Assembly (NCBI RefSeq): GCF_013393185.1
Contig: NZ_QJQX01000052.1
Coordinates: forward strand, 124,001-188,000
Origin: Sphingobium lactosutens
Lineage (GTDB): Bacteria; Pseudomonadota; Alphaproteobacteria; Sphingomonadales; Sphingomonadaceae
Direction of reading: 5' to 3'
DNA length: 64,000 bases
This document shows, one piece after another, positions 28,478-38,487 of the stretch; position 1 is the first letter of the stretch; each line of letters starts with the position of its first letter. The notes under the pieces are model-generated. The model had not been told where the DNA came from, ran no database searches, and saw only the letters and a list, made by a program, of their open reading frames with translations. The position numbers were made by a program, and so were the translations under genes.

Positions 28478-29703
28478 CAGCTACGATAATCCGCGTTGAT
28501 CGAGATATAGCCGTGAGTAAGGTCGCAGGTCCAGATGGTCGCGCGCCCTTCGCCCAGGCCCAGCTCGACGCCGATTAGGATATCCTGCCCCTTGAGGTGC
28601 GCCGCAACAGGCGCCTCATCATAACCCTCGACGGCGAGGCCGCCGGTTGCCACCTGCGTGGCGCCGAAACGGATGGACAGCTTGTCCCGATCCGCCGGTT
28701 CGCCCGCCTTGCCGATCGCCATGACTACACGGCCCCAATTGGCGTCTTCACCGGCAATGGCAGTCTTCACCAGCGGAGAGTTGGCGATCGACAAACCTAT
28801 GCGATGGGCGCTTTCGTCGCTGGCGGCGCCTTCGACCGTGATCTCGATGAACTTGCTAGCCCCTTCGCCGTCGCGCACGACCAAATGCGACAGCTGGCGG
28901 CACAGGTCCGACAGGGCCGCATGGAAGGCATCGGCACCGGCATCGTCCATCGATGTGAGCGGCACGTTGCCCGCCTTGCCCGTGGCGAAGGCCAGCACCG
29001 TGTCGCTGGTCGACGTGTCGCTGTCGACGGTGATGCAGGAGAAGGTCCGCTTGTTCGCCGCGGACAGCATCTGTTGCAGCAGCGCCGGATCGATCGCGGC
29101 GTCGGTGAAGATATAGCCGAGCATCGTCGCCATGTCCGGCGCGATCATGCCCGATCCCTTGATGATGCCAACCAGTTCGACCCGGCTACCGCCGACCATG
29201 GCGGAAACATGTGCGCCCTTGGGATAGGTATCGGTGGTCCCGATCGTGATAGCGGCATCTTCCCAGCTACAGGGGAGGGCGGTGAACGCGGCTTCAAGAC
29301 CCGATTCAGCCTTGTCGATCGGCAAGGGCACGCCGATCACGCCGGTCGAGGAGATAAAAATATCCGACGGCTGGCAGGACAGGTGATTGGCGACTTTGGC
29401 GGCGATCGCCTCGACCGCCGCGCGCCCGCGGTGGCCGGTGAAGGCGTTGGCGTTGCCGGCATTGACCACCAGCGCTCGCGCAGATCCCAGTGGGATCGCG
29501 TCGCGACACCATTCCACCTCGGGCGAAGGGCATTTGCTCTGGGTCGTTACGCCAGCCACTGCCGTGCCGGCATCCAGTTCCACATAGGTGAGGTCGCACC
29601 GCGTCCACGCCTTGTATCCGGCGCGGGCGGTGCGTAGCATCACGCCGTCAATGGAGGGCAGGTTCGGGAATGAGGCGGGTGCGAGGGGCGAGCGCTGGGT
29701 CAT
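28477..29703 (-). CDS. argJ: ArgJ, glutamate N-acetyltransferase (ornithine acetyltransferase)
   Basis: This 408-aa enzyme moves the acetyl group from N-acetylornithine to glutamate in the cyclic arginine pathway, and may also use acetyl-CoA. The precursor cleaves itself at KGSGMIAPDMATMLGYI, between Ala and the nucleophilic Thr of ATML, giving alpha and beta chains. It ends in the typical INADYRS. The ATG at 29703 (MTQRSPLAP) is favoured over a Met 12 codons upstream. It forms an operon with the phosphatase gene. Confidence 0.95.
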   Translation of the reverse strand: MTQRSPLAPASFPNLPSIDGVMLRTARAGYKAWTRCDLTYVELDAGTAVAGVTTQSKCPSPEVEWCRDAIPLGSARALVVNAGNANAFTGHRGRAAVEAIAAKVANHLSCQPSDIFISSTGVIGVPLPIDKAESGLEAAFTALPCSWEDAAITIGTTDTYPKGAHVSAMVGGSRVELVGIIKGSGMIAPDMATMLGYIFTDAAIDPALLQQMLSAANKRTFSCITVDSDTSTSDTVLAFATGKAGNVPLTSMDDAGADAFHAALSDLCRQLSHLVVRDGEGASKFIEITVEGAASDESAHRIGLSIANSPLVKTAIAGEDANWGRVVMAIGKAGEPADRDKLSIRFGATQVATGGLAVEGYDEAPVAAHLKGQDILIGVELGLGEGRATIWTCDLTHGYISINADYRS

Positions 29704-30434
29704 GGCGCGCGAAATGGGGCAAAATCGGGCAGGGGTCAATTGTTTCGACGGCGATGCTGGCCGCTTTGGGCACCAGCCTGTCTCCCGGCTCCGCTGCGCC
29801 GCTGGCCAAGCCGCATCCGGCCATTCCGCGCACCAGTCCGGGCGAATGGATCACCCCGGCCGATTATCCGATTTCGTCGGCCAGGCGCAAGGAAACCGGC
29901 GTCACCGGCATTCGCCTGACGATCGACACGGACGGTTTCGCGCAGGATTGCGTCGTCACTCAGGACAGCGGCAATGTCCTGCTGGATCAGACAAGTTGCG
30001 CAATCATACGCGCTCGCGCCTGGTTCCTGCCGGCAACCGACGACAATGGCGCGCCGATGGTGGGCCATTGGACGACGCGGATAACCTGGCGGCTGCCGGG
30101 CACCCCGGACGAGCATCAGAAGCCGGAGGAAGCGGAAGAAGTGGCGCAAGCGGAAGCGATGGAGCGGCAGCTTGAACGCTTCCAGCAAAGCTTCGAGAGC
30201 TTTTCGAGCGAAACCGCGTTCATCGTCCATGAAGACGGCCGGATAAGCGATTGCGAGCAGCGCTTCGTCGGGGCGATGGCGGCGCAGTTCACGCCCTTCC
30301 GCTGCAAGACCATGCCTCCGGCCGGAGTCCCCTTCAAGGATATGGACGGCATCGCCACGGCCAAGCGGGTCGTCATGCGCTACAGCATCGACATGACCGA
30401 TCCCGGCACCGACGGATCAACGCCGGGCGAATGA
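29670..30434 (+). CDS. secreted protein with TonB C-terminal-like repeats
   Basis: This protein of about 254 aa has a hydrophobic N-terminal segment suggesting export. A TonB-C-like region follows (GVTGIRLTIDTDGFAQDC...IIRARAWFLPATDDNGAPM, about 80-150) and a weaker second copy lies near the C-terminus (IVHEDGRISDCEQRF...). Such proteins are common in sphingomonads, without a proton-motive membrane helix of the classical TonB type. The start is uncertain: ATG 29670 overlaps the 5' end of divergent argJ by 34 bp; ATG 29754 avoids this. The 3' end overlaps the next gene by 18 bp. Confidence 0.65.
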   Translation: MRRVRGASAGSWRAKWGKIGQGSIVSTAMLAALGTSLSPGSAAPLAKPHPAIPRTSPGEWITPADYPISSARRKETGVTGIRLTIDTDGFAQDCVVTQDSGNVLLDQTSCAIIRARAWFLPATDDNGAPMVGHWTTRITWRLPGTPDEHQKPEEAEEVAQAEAMERQLERFQQSFESFSSETAFIVHEDGRISDCEQRFVGAMAAQFTPFRCKTMPPAGVPFKDMDGIATAKRVVMRYSIDMTDPGTDGSTPGE

Positions 30435-32042
30435 CCGCAGATAGAGCCGTCCAATCCCGTCAGGCATTTCCAGCGTGCGGTATCCTCGCCTGCGTGCATA
30501 ATCGACCAGCCCATCGTCGGGCCGCATCGGCAATTTCCGCGTCCCGGCTTCATAGCCCGTGAGGATGGCATCGGGCGGATCGCGGTCCAGATCGCGCAAC
30601 GTCGCCGGGATGATCACATGGACCTGCCGGGCCAGGCGTGGGCCGATCGTCCAGCCCGTGCGATAGGCGAAAGGACCGGGCGCAAAGCGCGGATCAAGCT
30701 TCAGCCCGCTCCCCAGAATCATGTGTGGCGACAGCGTTGCGACATCATCGCCTCCGCCCAGCGCCCGGACCTTCATTCCCGCCCAATGCGCGGCGCCTTC
30801 CGCCTCCAGCACCGGCGATCCGTTGCGCATCATCGATCCGACATGGCGGATCGCCGGCAGCAGGCCGGGAATGACGCTGAGGCACAGGAAAGCGACCAGC
30901 ATGTGTCGGCGTGATGCGGTCCAGCAGCGCGCATCGTCGAACAGATAACCGAGCGCCAGCGCCATCGGCGGGAGCAGAGGCATAACATATTGGACCTGCG
31001 ACGGCGTCGGCAGCGCCGCACCGATCAGCGCGCCCCCGGTCATCCAGATCGCCAGCCGCCGCCCGGGCGACCGCACCTGCCGGCGCGTGGCGATCCAGTT
31101 GGCGACCAGCAGGATCAGGGCGGCCAGCGCCGGGCCCTTCCACAGATATTTGAGCAGGTCGGTCAGCTTTTCGACGCTGCTCAGTTCGTCAAATGCCCCA
31201 TTGGCCGCATACCAGGCGTGGGGCGCAGTCGCGCCATAGGTCAGCACCCCATAAAGAAAGGCATCGGGCGCGAGCACCCACACGACCAGCATCGGCGCCA
31301 GCCCCAGGGCCGCACCCGCGGCCAGCCAGCAGCCCCCACGCACGCCGCCACGCCCCCCGGTGCTGATGACGAAAAGGCCCGTCATCAGCCCGAGAGGGGC
31401 GAAATTCAGCTTCGTCGCGATCGCAAGGCCAAACAGCGATCCCGCCGCCAGCCAGTATCGCGGCGTGCAATGGCGCAGGGCCAGCAGGCTGGCGACCAGC
31501 CCCATGGACGACAGGAGCGTAGGCAGCATGTCGTTGCGCACCACGCTGCCGGTAAACTGGAAGGATGCAGTCGCGGCAACCAGCAGGGTGGCCACCACGG
31601 CGTTGCCGCGCGAAATGCCCGCGATCCGCTGCGCCATCCCTAGCGCCAGCAGGGTGCAAAGCCCCGTCGCCGCCGTCGCCAGGCGCATCGCAAGCACCAT
31701 ATGGCCGGGGAACAGCCATGCGAGCGGGGCATAGGCCCAGCTGTGCAGCGGCGGCTGGAGATAGAGGAAGTCGCGAAAGACCAGCAAATGACTGCTGAAA
31801 TAGGCGCCCGCGACATATTGGCTTTCATCATGATCGAACGGCGTCGCAATGGCGGTCAGACCGAACCAGATGGTCAGCGCCATCGCCACAACGATGACTA
31901 TGGCTATGGGCACGGCGCGGCCACGCGCCGGCGCCAGGACGGATTGCCGATACACTCTCTTTTGCGACCCCTGCTTTTGCTGCGCCCTTGTGGCGCAGCC
32001 GGCGCGAAGTGCCAATCCCCCGCGCCGTCCTTCCGCCGTCAC
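30417..32042 (-). CDS. GT39-like membrane glycosyltransferase
   Basis: This integral membrane protein of about 541 aa has roughly ten helices and the motif ATPFDHDESQYVAGAYFS just after the first helix, like the acidic catalytic loop of polyprenyl-phosphate-sugar-dependent mannosyl/arabinosyltransferases (GT39/ArnT/PMT type). It would transfer a sugar on the periplasmic side; donor and acceptor are unknown. The first 30-40 residues are Arg/Gln-rich and may not be translated (GTG near 31955 is an alternative start). Confidence 0.75.
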   Translation of the reverse strand: MTAEGRRGGLALRAGCATRAQQKQGSQKRVYRQSVLAPARGRAVPIAIVIVVAMALTIWFGLTAIATPFDHDESQYVAGAYFSSHLLVFRDFLYLQPPLHSWAYAPLAWLFPGHMVLAMRLATAATGLCTLLALGMAQRIAGISRGNAVVATLLVAATASFQFTGSVVRNDMLPTLLSSMGLVASLLALRHCTPRYWLAAGSLFGLAIATKLNFAPLGLMTGLFVISTGGRGGVRGGCWLAAGAALGLAPMLVVWVLAPDAFLYGVLTYGATAPHAWYAANGAFDELSSVEKLTDLLKYLWKGPALAALILLVANWIATRRQVRSPGRRLAIWMTGGALIGAALPTPSQVQYVMPLLPPMALALGYLFDDARCWTASRRHMLVAFLCLSVIPGLLPAIRHVGSMMRNGSPVLEAEGAAHWAGMKVRALGGGDDVATLSPHMILGSGLKLDPRFAPGPFAYRTGWTIGPRLARQVHVIIPATLRDLDRDPPDAILTGYEAGTRKLPMRPDDGLVDYARRRGYRTLEMPDGIGRLYLRSFARR

Positions 32043-32213
32043 CCGGCAAAACCACCTGCCGCAATATGATGACGGCTTTGCTACAGCCCCGATTAAGGCG
32101 CTGCTTGATTGACTAAAGGATGTGCCGTGCCTAAATCGCGGCGCATATCTGCGTGCAATCCTCGCAAGGGGAGGGTGCGCTTGTTTCCCAGGCCCCTATC
32201 GTCAGGAATTTGC

Positions 32214-34949
32214 ATGTTCGGCGCACTCGCCAAGTCCATCTTCGGATCGTCCAACGAACGTTATGTGAAGTCGCTGGGCAAGATCGTCGACAAGATCGCC
32301 TCCTTCGAATCCGCGATCCAGGCGCTGAGCGATGAGGAACTGGTGGCGCAGACTGCCAGGTTCCGGGAACGGCTTGCTGCCGGCGAAACGCTGGACGACC
32401 TGCTGCCCGAAGCCTTCGCCACGGTGCGCGAAGCGTCGGTGCGTGTGCTGGGCATGCGCCATTTCGACGTGCAGATGGTGGGCGGCATCGTCCTCCATCG
32501 CGGCGAGATCGCCGAAATGCGCACGGGCGAGGGCAAGACGCTGGTCGCCACCGTCGCGACCTATCTCAACGCGCTGGAAGGGAAGGGCGTCCACGTCGTC
32601 ACCGTAAACGACTATCTGGCCAGCCGCGACTGCGAATGGATGGGCCAGGTCTATCGCTTCCTCGGCCTCACCACCGGCGTGATCGTGCCGAACCTGTCGG
32701 AAGACCAGCGCCGCGAAGCCTATGATGCCGACGTCACCTATGCGACGAACAACGAACTCGGCTTCGACTATCTGCGCGACAATATGAAATATGACCGCGC
32801 CTCGATGGTCCAGCGGCCGTTCAACTATGCGATCGTCGACGAGGTGGACTCGATCCTGATCGACGAGGCGCGCACGCCGCTCATCATCTCCGGCCCGACC
32901 GACGACAAGTCGGAACTCTATGTCGCGGTCGATGCGATCGTGAAGCAGATCACCGAAGCCGACTATGAAAAGGACGAGAAGCAGCGCAGCGTCACGCTGA
33001 CGGAAGACGGCACCGAGAAGATCGAGCGGCTGCTGGAGGCTGCCGGCCTGCTTCAGGGCGACAATCTCTACGATTTCGAGAACACCCAGGTCGTGCACCA
33101 CGTCAATCAAGCGCTGCGCGCCGTGGTGATGTTCCGCCGCGACATCGATTATATCGTGAAGGACGGCAAGGTCGTCATCATCGACGAGTTCACCGGCCGC
33201 ATGATGGATGGCCGCCGCTGGTCGGATGGCCTGCACCAGGCGGTGGAGGCCAAGGAAGGCGTCAATATCGAGCCGGAGAACCAGACGCTCGCCTCGATCA
33301 CCTTCCAGAATTATTTCCGCATGTACCCGAAACTGGGCGGCATGACCGGCACGGCCGCGACCGAAGCGACCGAATTCTACGAAATCTACAAGATGAACGT
33401 CGTCACCATCCCGACGAACCGCCCCGTGCAGCGTGTCGACGAGGAAGATACGTTCTACAAGAATCTGGAAGACAAGTTCCGGGGCATCGCCAAGACGATC
33501 AAAGTCCATGCCGAGCAGGGGCAGCCGGTGCTGGTCGGCACCGTGTCGATCGAAAAGTCGGAAATGCTATCCGAATTCCTCAATCAGGAAGGCGTGAAGC
33601 ATGCCGTGCTGAACGCCCGCTTCCATGAAAGCGAAGCGCATATCGTGGCGCAGGCGGGCCGCAAGGGCGCGGTAACGATCGCCACCAACATGGCTGGACG
33701 CGGTACCGACATCAAGCTGGGCGGCAATCTGGAAATGCGCGTCGAGGACGAACTGCGCGATGTTCCAGAAGGCCCGGAACGCGATGCCGCGATCGCCCGG
33801 ATCGAGACGGAGATCGAGGCCGAGAAGCAGGAAGTGCTGGCCGCCGGTGGCCTGTTCGTCCTCGCGACCGAACGCCATGAAAGCCGCCGCATCGACAACC
33901 AGCTGCGCGGCCGTTCGGGCCGCCAGGGCGATCCCGGCCTTTCGCGCTTCTACCTCAGCCTCGACGATGACCTGATGCGCATCTTCGGCCCGGACACGAT
34001 GTTCGCCAAGATGATCCGCTCCAACCTTGAGGATGGCGAAGCGCTGCCCCCATCCAAATGGCTGAGCAAGGCGATCGAGACCGCCCAGAAGAAGGTCGAG
34101 GCGCGCAACTACGACATCCGCAAGCAGGTCGTCGAATATGACGACGTGATGAACGACCAGCGCAAGGTCATCTACGAACAGCGTAGCGACATCATGGATG
34201 CCGACACGGTCGACGATGTCGTCACCGACATGCGCCGCGAGACGGTCAATGATCTGGTCGGCGCATCCTGCCCGCCCGGCACATATCCCGAGCAGTGGAA
34301 CATGGAGCGCCTGAAGGCCCGCACCGCCGAAATCCTGGGCCTGGATCCTGATTTCGATGCATGGCTGGCCGAGGATGCGGTCGATCCCGAAATGATCGAG
34401 GAGCGCCTGGTCGCGCTGGCCGACGACGCCGTGGCCGAGAAGGTGAAGGAGGTCGAGGCAAATGACTGGCACATGATCGAGAAATCGATCCTGCTCCAGA
34501 GCCTGGATCATCACTGGAAGGAGCATCTGGCGACGCTCGACGCGCTGCGCCAGGTCGTACACCTGCGCGCCTATGCGCAGAAGACGCCGATCAACGAATA
34601 TAAGCAGGAATCCTTCGCCCTGTTCGAACGGATGCTGGAAAATATCCGCGAGGATGTGACCGGCTCGATCGCGCGGGTGCAGTTCCGCATGGAGCAGCCG
34701 CCGTTGCAGGATTATGGCCTGCCCGTGCTGCCCGACTTCATCACCACGCATATCGATCCCTTCTCGGGCGAGGACAACAGCGCGGATATCGATGCGGGAC
34801 AGTTGGGCGGCATCACCACCATGATTCCTCGCGCGCCGGTGGCCACTGCGCCGGCCGGTGAGTTCGCCAATCTAGACATCAGCCGCAATGCGCCATGCCC
34901 CTGCGGTTCGGGCCAGAAATACAAGCATTGCCACGGCGCGCTGGCCTGA
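32214..34949 (+). CDS. secA: SecA, preprotein translocase ATPase
   Basis: This 911-aa motor drives Sec-dependent export through SecYEG. The ATG at 32214 gives [20 protein letters not shown]. Walker A is [11 protein letters not shown], Walker B is [15 protein letters not shown], and the second helicase domain has [14 protein letters not shown] and [12 protein letters not shown]. The C-terminal SEC-C zinc motif [17 protein letters not shown], which binds SecB and lipids, is intact. The open frame extends upstream to 32109, but that part shows no SecA similarity. Confidence 0.97.
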   Translation: MFGALAKSIFGSSNERYVKSLGKIVDKIASFESAIQALSDEELVAQTARFRERLAAGETLDDLLPEAFATVREASVRVLGMRHFDVQMVGGIVLHRGEIAEMRTGEGKTLVATVATYLNALEGKGVHVVTVNDYLASRDCEWMGQVYRFLGLTTGVIVPNLSEDQRREAYDADVTYATNNELGFDYLRDNMKYDRASMVQRPFNYAIVDEVDSILIDEARTPLIISGPTDDKSELYVAVDAIVKQITEADYEKDEKQRSVTLTEDGTEKIERLLEAAGLLQGDNLYDFENTQVVHHVNQALRAVVMFRRDIDYIVKDGKVVIIDEFTGRMMDGRRWSDGLHQAVEAKEGVNIEPENQTLASITFQNYFRMYPKLGGMTGTAATEATEFYEIYKMNVVTIPTNRPVQRVDEEDTFYKNLEDKFRGIAKTIKVHAEQGQPVLVGTVSIEKSEMLSEFLNQEGVKHAVLNARFHESEAHIVAQAGRKGAVTIATNMAGRGTDIKLGGNLEMRVEDELRDVPEGPERDAAIARIETEIEAEKQEVLAAGGLFVLATERHESRRIDNQLRGRSGRQGDPGLSRFYLSLDDDLMRIFGPDTMFAKMIRSNLEDGEALPPSKWLSKAIETAQKKVEARNYDIRKQVVEYDDVMNDQRKVIYEQRSDIMDADTVDDVVTDMRRETVNDLVGASCPPGTYPEQWNMERLKARTAEILGLDPDFDAWLAEDAVDPEMIEERLVALADDAVAEKVKEVEANDWHMIEKSILLQSLDHHWKEHLATLDALRQVVHLRAYAQKTPINEYKQESFALFERMLENIREDVTGSIARVQFRMEQPPLQDYGLPVLPDFITTHIDPFSGEDNSADIDAGQLGGITTMIPRAPVATAPAGEFANLDISRNAPCPCGSGQKYKHCHGALA

Positions 34950-34973
34950 CCGGCGATCCCGATCCGATGATGG

Positions 34974-35000
34974 TGCCGGGCTGGTTAACCAGTCCCGGCA
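34974..35000 (+). terminator. probable hairpin terminator after secA
   Basis: An inverted repeat TGCCGGG...CCCGGCA encloses the smaller palindrome CTGGTTAACCAG, 25 bp past the secA stop. No T-run follows, so termination is only probable; it could also protect the mRNA end. Confidence 0.45.
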
Positions 35001-35065
35001 GCATTTCGGCAAGGTTGCGTTGTCATTCTGTTCCGTAATTCCGGGGGGCTAACCGGAGGAATGGA

Positions 35066-35407
35066 ATGGAGCAGCTGGTCTATCGCGCGATCGCCGAAAA
35101 GCGGCGCGACCGGCGCTATCATGTCGATATCGAAGGCAGGCTGGTCGACGACGACGGGGTGACGCAAACCGTCGTGGTGCGCAATGTTTCGATCTACGGC
35201 GCGATGCTGTCGGGATTGACGCCCCCGCAAATAGGAGCACGGGTCGTTCTGATCCTGCCCTATCTGGAACGCGACGCCACGCTCATCTGGAGCCGGGGCG
35301 AACAATGCGGGCTGCTGTTCAACAGTCCCGTGGATCCGGTTGCCATCCTGGCCAATGCCGGACCGGTTTCGCAATCCATGACCGCGCCCGATCGGCGTAT
35401 CCAGTAA
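35066..35407 (+). CDS. PilZ-domain protein (possible c-di-GMP receptor)
   Basis: This 113-aa single-domain protein shows the PilZ pattern: the basic EKRRDRRYHVD near residue 11 (the RxxxR ligand motif), the VRNVSIYGAMLSG block (equivalent to D/NxSxxG) and IGARVVLILPYL. It would bind cyclic di-GMP and act by protein contact. The ribosome-binding site is GGAGGAATGG. It stands alone between secA and the DUF2189 gene. Confidence 0.8.
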   Translation: MEQLVYRAIAEKRRDRRYHVDIEGRLVDDDGVTQTVVVRNVSIYGAMLSGLTPPQIGARVVLILPYLERDATLIWSRGEQCGLLFNSPVDPVAILANAGPVSQSMTAPDRRIQ

Positions 35408-35622
35408 TCTGGCGGTAATCCGGCATCGGCTTGGCGAAGCCGACAATCCCGCTTGTCTGCCTGGCGGGGAAGGGTGTAAGCTGTGCCGACAGGCCATGAG
35501 GCGTTTCCTCATGCCGAGACGATGTTCAGGCTGGCCTGCGATAGGCTGCGTCAACATCGATCCCGACTGAGGATAGGATAAGCCAGCGTCCGACATGGCC
35601 GCGCTTCGTAAGGAGAGCGTCC
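35408..35622. other. intergenic region with small hairpins
   Basis: No gene is seen in these 215 bp. There are two short hairpins: TCGGCTT-GGCG-AAGCCGA (35426-35443), possibly ending the PilZ transcript, and CATGAGG-CGTTT-CCTCATG (35495-35513). The promoter of the DUF2189 gene must lie in the right part; TAAGGAGAG precedes its ATG. Confidence 0.5.
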
Positions 35623-36423
35623 ATGGCTATTGCTCGTCCAGGACATGCGGCATCTGTCCGTGAGGATTATGAAATTCGCAGGATCGGACTGCACGATCTG
35701 CAGATCGCGCTGCGCCAGGGCTGGGAGGATTTCCTGGCCAAGCGAGGCGACCTCGTCTTCATCGGCTTCATTTATCCCGTCGTCATATTTTTCGCGATCC
35801 TTTCGGCCAGCCAGATGCCAGTGCTGCCGTTGCTGTTCCCGCTTCTCGCCGGATCGGTCCTGTTCGGGCCTGCCCTTGCCAGCGGTTTCTACGAACTCGC
35901 GCGGCGGCGTGAACTGGGCCTCGATTCCCGCTGGCGGCATTTCCTGGATGTGGTGAAGGGACCGGCATTCCCGGCCCTGTTCGACCTGACCAGCGTGACC
36001 GCGATGCTGTTCCTGGGCTGGATGACGGCGGCCTGGTTCATCTACTATTCGACAGTCGGCCAGCTCGGCTATGACGTGCTCGCGTCGCCAACTACCTTCC
36101 TTCAGGCCGTGTTCGGCACGAATGAGGGCTGGCAGATGATCGTCGTTGGCAATCTGGTCGGCCTGGGCTTTGCCATCGTGACGCTGGCGGTCAGCCTCGT
36201 GTCCTTCCCGATGATCATCGACAAGAAGGTCAATTGGGGCGTGGCGCTACGCACATCGTTCCGCGTCGCATGGAACAACCCGGTGGCGGTCGCCGCATGG
36301 GGTCTGATCGTCGTGGCGCTCCTGTTCCTGGGCGCGCTGCCGGGACTGGTCGGACTGGCGGTCGTTCTGCCGGTATTGGGCTACGCCACCTGGCATCTCT
36401 ACACCCGCGCCGTCGTTCGTTGA
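35623..36423 (+). CDS. DUF2189 integral membrane protein
   Basis: This 266-aa protein has about six membrane helices and the family blocks LHDLQIALRQGWEDFLA near the N-terminus, ALASGFYELARRRE and VSLVSFPMIIDKKVNWGVAL in the C-terminal half. DUF2189 proteins occur widely near cytochrome oxidase or respiratory genes in alphaproteobacteria, but their role is unknown. A TAAGGAGAG ribosome-binding site precedes the ATG. It is followed by a strong terminator. Confidence 0.88.
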   Translation: MAIARPGHAASVREDYEIRRIGLHDLQIALRQGWEDFLAKRGDLVFIGFIYPVVIFFAILSASQMPVLPLLFPLLAGSVLFGPALASGFYELARRRELGLDSRWRHFLDVVKGPAFPALFDLTSVTAMLFLGWMTAAWFIYYSTVGQLGYDVLASPTTFLQAVFGTNEGWQMIVVGNLVGLGFAIVTLAVSLVSFPMIIDKKVNWGVALRTSFRVAWNNPVAVAAWGLIVVALLFLGALPGLVGLAVVLPVLGYATWHLYTRAVVR

Positions 36424-36445
36424 GCCTGCTCGCCGGGTAAAGCAT

Positions 36446-36489
36446 CATAGAGCCGTGAACGATCAGATCGAATCGTTCACGGCTCTATG
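36446..36489. terminator. perfect 18-bp palindrome after the DUF2189 gene
   Basis: CATAGAGCCGTGAACGAT (36446-36463) pairs perfectly with ATCGTTCACGGCTCTATG (36472-36489) around an 8-nt loop, followed by GTCTTTTG. This is a strong intrinsic-terminator-like structure 22 bp after the stop codon. Confidence 0.75.
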
Positions 36490-36603
36490 GTCTTTTGATG
36501 ACCGCATATTGCGAGCCGTCGGCTGTTCCAGCCGACTTCAGAATGCTCTGGAGCGCGCTGCGTTAAATCGAACGCAGGTCGCGCGCTCTAGTTATTTGTT
36601 ATC

Positions 36604-36690
36604 GCATCGTTTTATGCGGAGCCAAAGGCCAGCGTAACTAAAAGTGGGAACCGGTTTTTAGCTACGCTGGCCTTCGGCTCCGCACGATGC
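36604..36690. repeat. nested palindromic intergenic element (RIME-like)
   Basis: The outer arms GCATCG/CGATGC flank 21-bp arms (36616-36636 and 36663-36683) that differ at one base. Between them lies AAAAGTGGGAACCGGTTTTT, a core I recall from interspersed intergenic mosaic repeats of Rhizobiales. It lies between the DUF2189 gene and the convergent cytochrome gene, so it can form a long hairpin at the 3' end of both transcripts. Confidence 0.6.
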
Positions 36691-36697
36691 TCTGGCT

Positions 36698-37384
36698 TTA
36701 CCGGGCACTCTCGCTGCGCGCGGCAGGCTTTGGCGCTGGCGGCGGTGGCGCGCCATTGCCCAGAGTGGCGAGATATTTGATGACGGCCGCACGATCCTCC
36801 GGGCGGCGCAGACCGGCGAAGCTCATCTTCGTTCCCGGCACGTCGCGGGCAGGCGATGCTAGGAAGGCGAACAGGCTTTCATAGCTCCAATTGCCGCCAT
36901 GCTCCTTCATTGCGGGCGAATAGGCAAAGCCGGCATGGGTCGCAACGGGGCGACCGACCACCCCCCAGAGATTGGGACCGATGCGATTGGGGCCGCCCTG
37001 ATTCAGGTCATGGCAACTGAGGCACAATTGCGCCTTGGCCTTGCCCGCATTGGCGTCCGCGCCAGTGAGCAGCGTACCCAGATCCGCTTGAGGGGCAGCG
37101 GCGGCCCCTGCTGCCCCTGCTGCCGGCGCGGGCGCCTTGCCCTGCATGTCCTGACGATAGGCGATCAGCCTGTTGCCTTCGCCCGGCGCGAGGAGGCTTG
37201 CCGGCCAGTCCCGTTGCACGGCCGCCATGTCGACGCGGGGCGGCATCGCATCCGCGGGGGCATAGGCCAGTTTGCCCGGCTTGGCTTCGGGGTATAGCTG
37301 CCCCGCAAACCAGTTGAGGCTCCACAGCGCCCCGGCCGCCCCTGCCACGCACAGCCCCGTCGCCAGCCAACGCATCCGGTCCAT
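36698..37384 (-). CDS. membrane-anchored class I cytochrome c
   Basis: This 228-aa protein has an N-terminal uncleaved anchor (residues 5-28), an Ala/Pro-rich linker (about 83-98) and a class I cytochrome c domain. The haem motif is CLSCH (C121, C124, H125) and the distal ligand Met is in VPGTKMSF. It resembles CycM/cytochrome c552-type electron carriers. As the last gene of the oxidase operon it is the probable electron donor to that oxidase. Confidence 0.9.
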   Translation of the reverse strand: MDRMRWLATGLCVAGAAGALWSLNWFAGQLYPEAKPGKLAYAPADAMPPRVDMAAVQRDWPASLLAPGEGNRLIAYRQDMQGKAPAPAAGAAGAAAAPQADLGTLLTGADANAGKAKAQLCLSCHDLNQGGPNRIGPNLWGVVGRPVATHAGFAYSPAMKEHGGNWSYESLFAFLASPARDVPGTKMSFAGLRRPEDRAAVIKYLATLGNGAPPPPAPKPAARSESAR

Positions 37385-37387
37385 GGC

Positions 37388-37768
37388 TCAGCCTCCCCCG
37401 CCCATGAAGATCGCGCGGGTCCAATAGGCATAGTCCGCCTCTATCGACATGATCCGCACCAGCACCAGCAGCACCAATGGCGGCACCAGTATCGCATAGA
37501 TGAGCGACAGCCGCTCCCAGGCCAAATGCATGAAGATCGACAGGATCAGCCCAGCCTTCAGCAGCATGAACAGGATGATGAGCGTCCAGCGGACGATGCC
37601 CTGCACATGCATATAATCGACCAGATAGGACAGGGTGCTGAGCAGGAAGAGATAGCCCCAAACCTTGAGATAGAGGCTGATCGGATGCTGGCCATGCTCT
37701 TCCGCCTGCACTGGCTGGCCGTCGGGAGCGATCTGCGGAACAGGAATGTCATGCGGCATGGCGATCAC
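37388..37768 (-). CDS. cytochrome oxidase subunit IV family protein
   Basis: This 126-aa protein has three membrane helices (after HPISLYLKVWGYLFLLS, then the middle and C-terminal segments), the pattern of the prokaryotic subunit IV (CyoD/CtaF-like) of haem-copper oxidases. Its start overlaps the upstream subunit III stop (ATGA-type overlap at 37765-37768), and the cytochrome c gene begins 3 bp downstream. It probably helps assembly or stability. Confidence 0.85.
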   Translation of the reverse strand: MIAMPHDIPVPQIAPDGQPVQAEEHGQHPISLYLKVWGYLFLLSTLSYLVDYMHVQGIVRWTLIILFMLLKAGLILSIFMHLAWERLSLIYAILVPPLVLLVLVRIMSIEADYAYWTRAIFMGGGG

Positions 37769-38460
37769 CAGAGGTAGAAGAAGGCGAAGATGAAGACCCA
37801 GACAAGGTCGACGAAATGCCAGTAGAGGCCGGCGATCTCGACCGCGCTATAGTCGCCGGTCCGGTCATAATGGCCGCGCGCGACCTTCGACGCGATGATG
37901 AGCAGGAGGATGACGCCGCAACTGACATGCAGGCCGTGAAAGCCGGTGATCATGAAGAAGGTCGCGCCGAACTGCGGCGCGCCCATCGGGTTGCTCCAGG
38001 GGCGCACCCCTTCCTCGACGATCAGCTTGGTCCATTCGAACGCCTGCATGCCGACGAAGCTCGCGCCGAACAGGGCGGTTAGCAGCATCAGGATAGCGGT
38101 CTTCCGCCGGTCGCGGCGATAGCCGTAATTGACCGCCATCGCCATGGTGCCGCTGGAACTGATGAGTACGAAGGTCATGATCGCGATCAGGATCAGCGGG
38201 ATTTTCTGCCCGCCGATCACCAGTGCGAACACCTCCGCCGTGTTGGGCCAGGGCAGGACGGCCGACGACCGGATGGTCATGTAGCCGGTCAGGAAACAGG
38301 AGAAGATGAAGGTGTCGGACAGCAGGAAAATCCACATCATCGCCTTACCCCAATGGGTATGGCGAAAGACTTCCTGATCGGCGGACCAGTCGGCCGCGAT
38401 CTCGCGCAGGGTCGGGGCTATGACCTCCCTATCCCGTCTGTCCGACACCGTATGAGACAT
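37765..38460 (-). CDS. haem-copper oxidase subunit III (CoxP-like)
   Basis: This 231-aa protein has five to six membrane helices. A cytosolic N-terminus is followed by HWGKAMMWIFLLSDTFIFSC, and the conserved TFFMITGFHGLHVSCGVI and LYWHFVDLVWVFIFAFFYLW are diagnostic of subunit III. It is the second of two subunit III-type genes in the operon, as in coxMNOP loci. It is separated from the first by 27 bp. Confidence 0.9.
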   Translation of the reverse strand: MSHTVSDRRDREVIAPTLREIAADWSADQEVFRHTHWGKAMMWIFLLSDTFIFSCFLTGYMTIRSSAVLPWPNTAEVFALVIGGQKIPLILIAIMTFVLISSSGTMAMAVNYGYRRDRRKTAILMLLTALFGASFVGMQAFEWTKLIVEEGVRPWSNPMGAPQFGATFFMITGFHGLHVSCGVILLLIIASKVARGHYDRTGDYSAVEIAGLYWHFVDLVWVFIFAFFYLW

Positions 38461-38487
38461 GGCGATATTGTCCCGTGCTGAAAAAGT

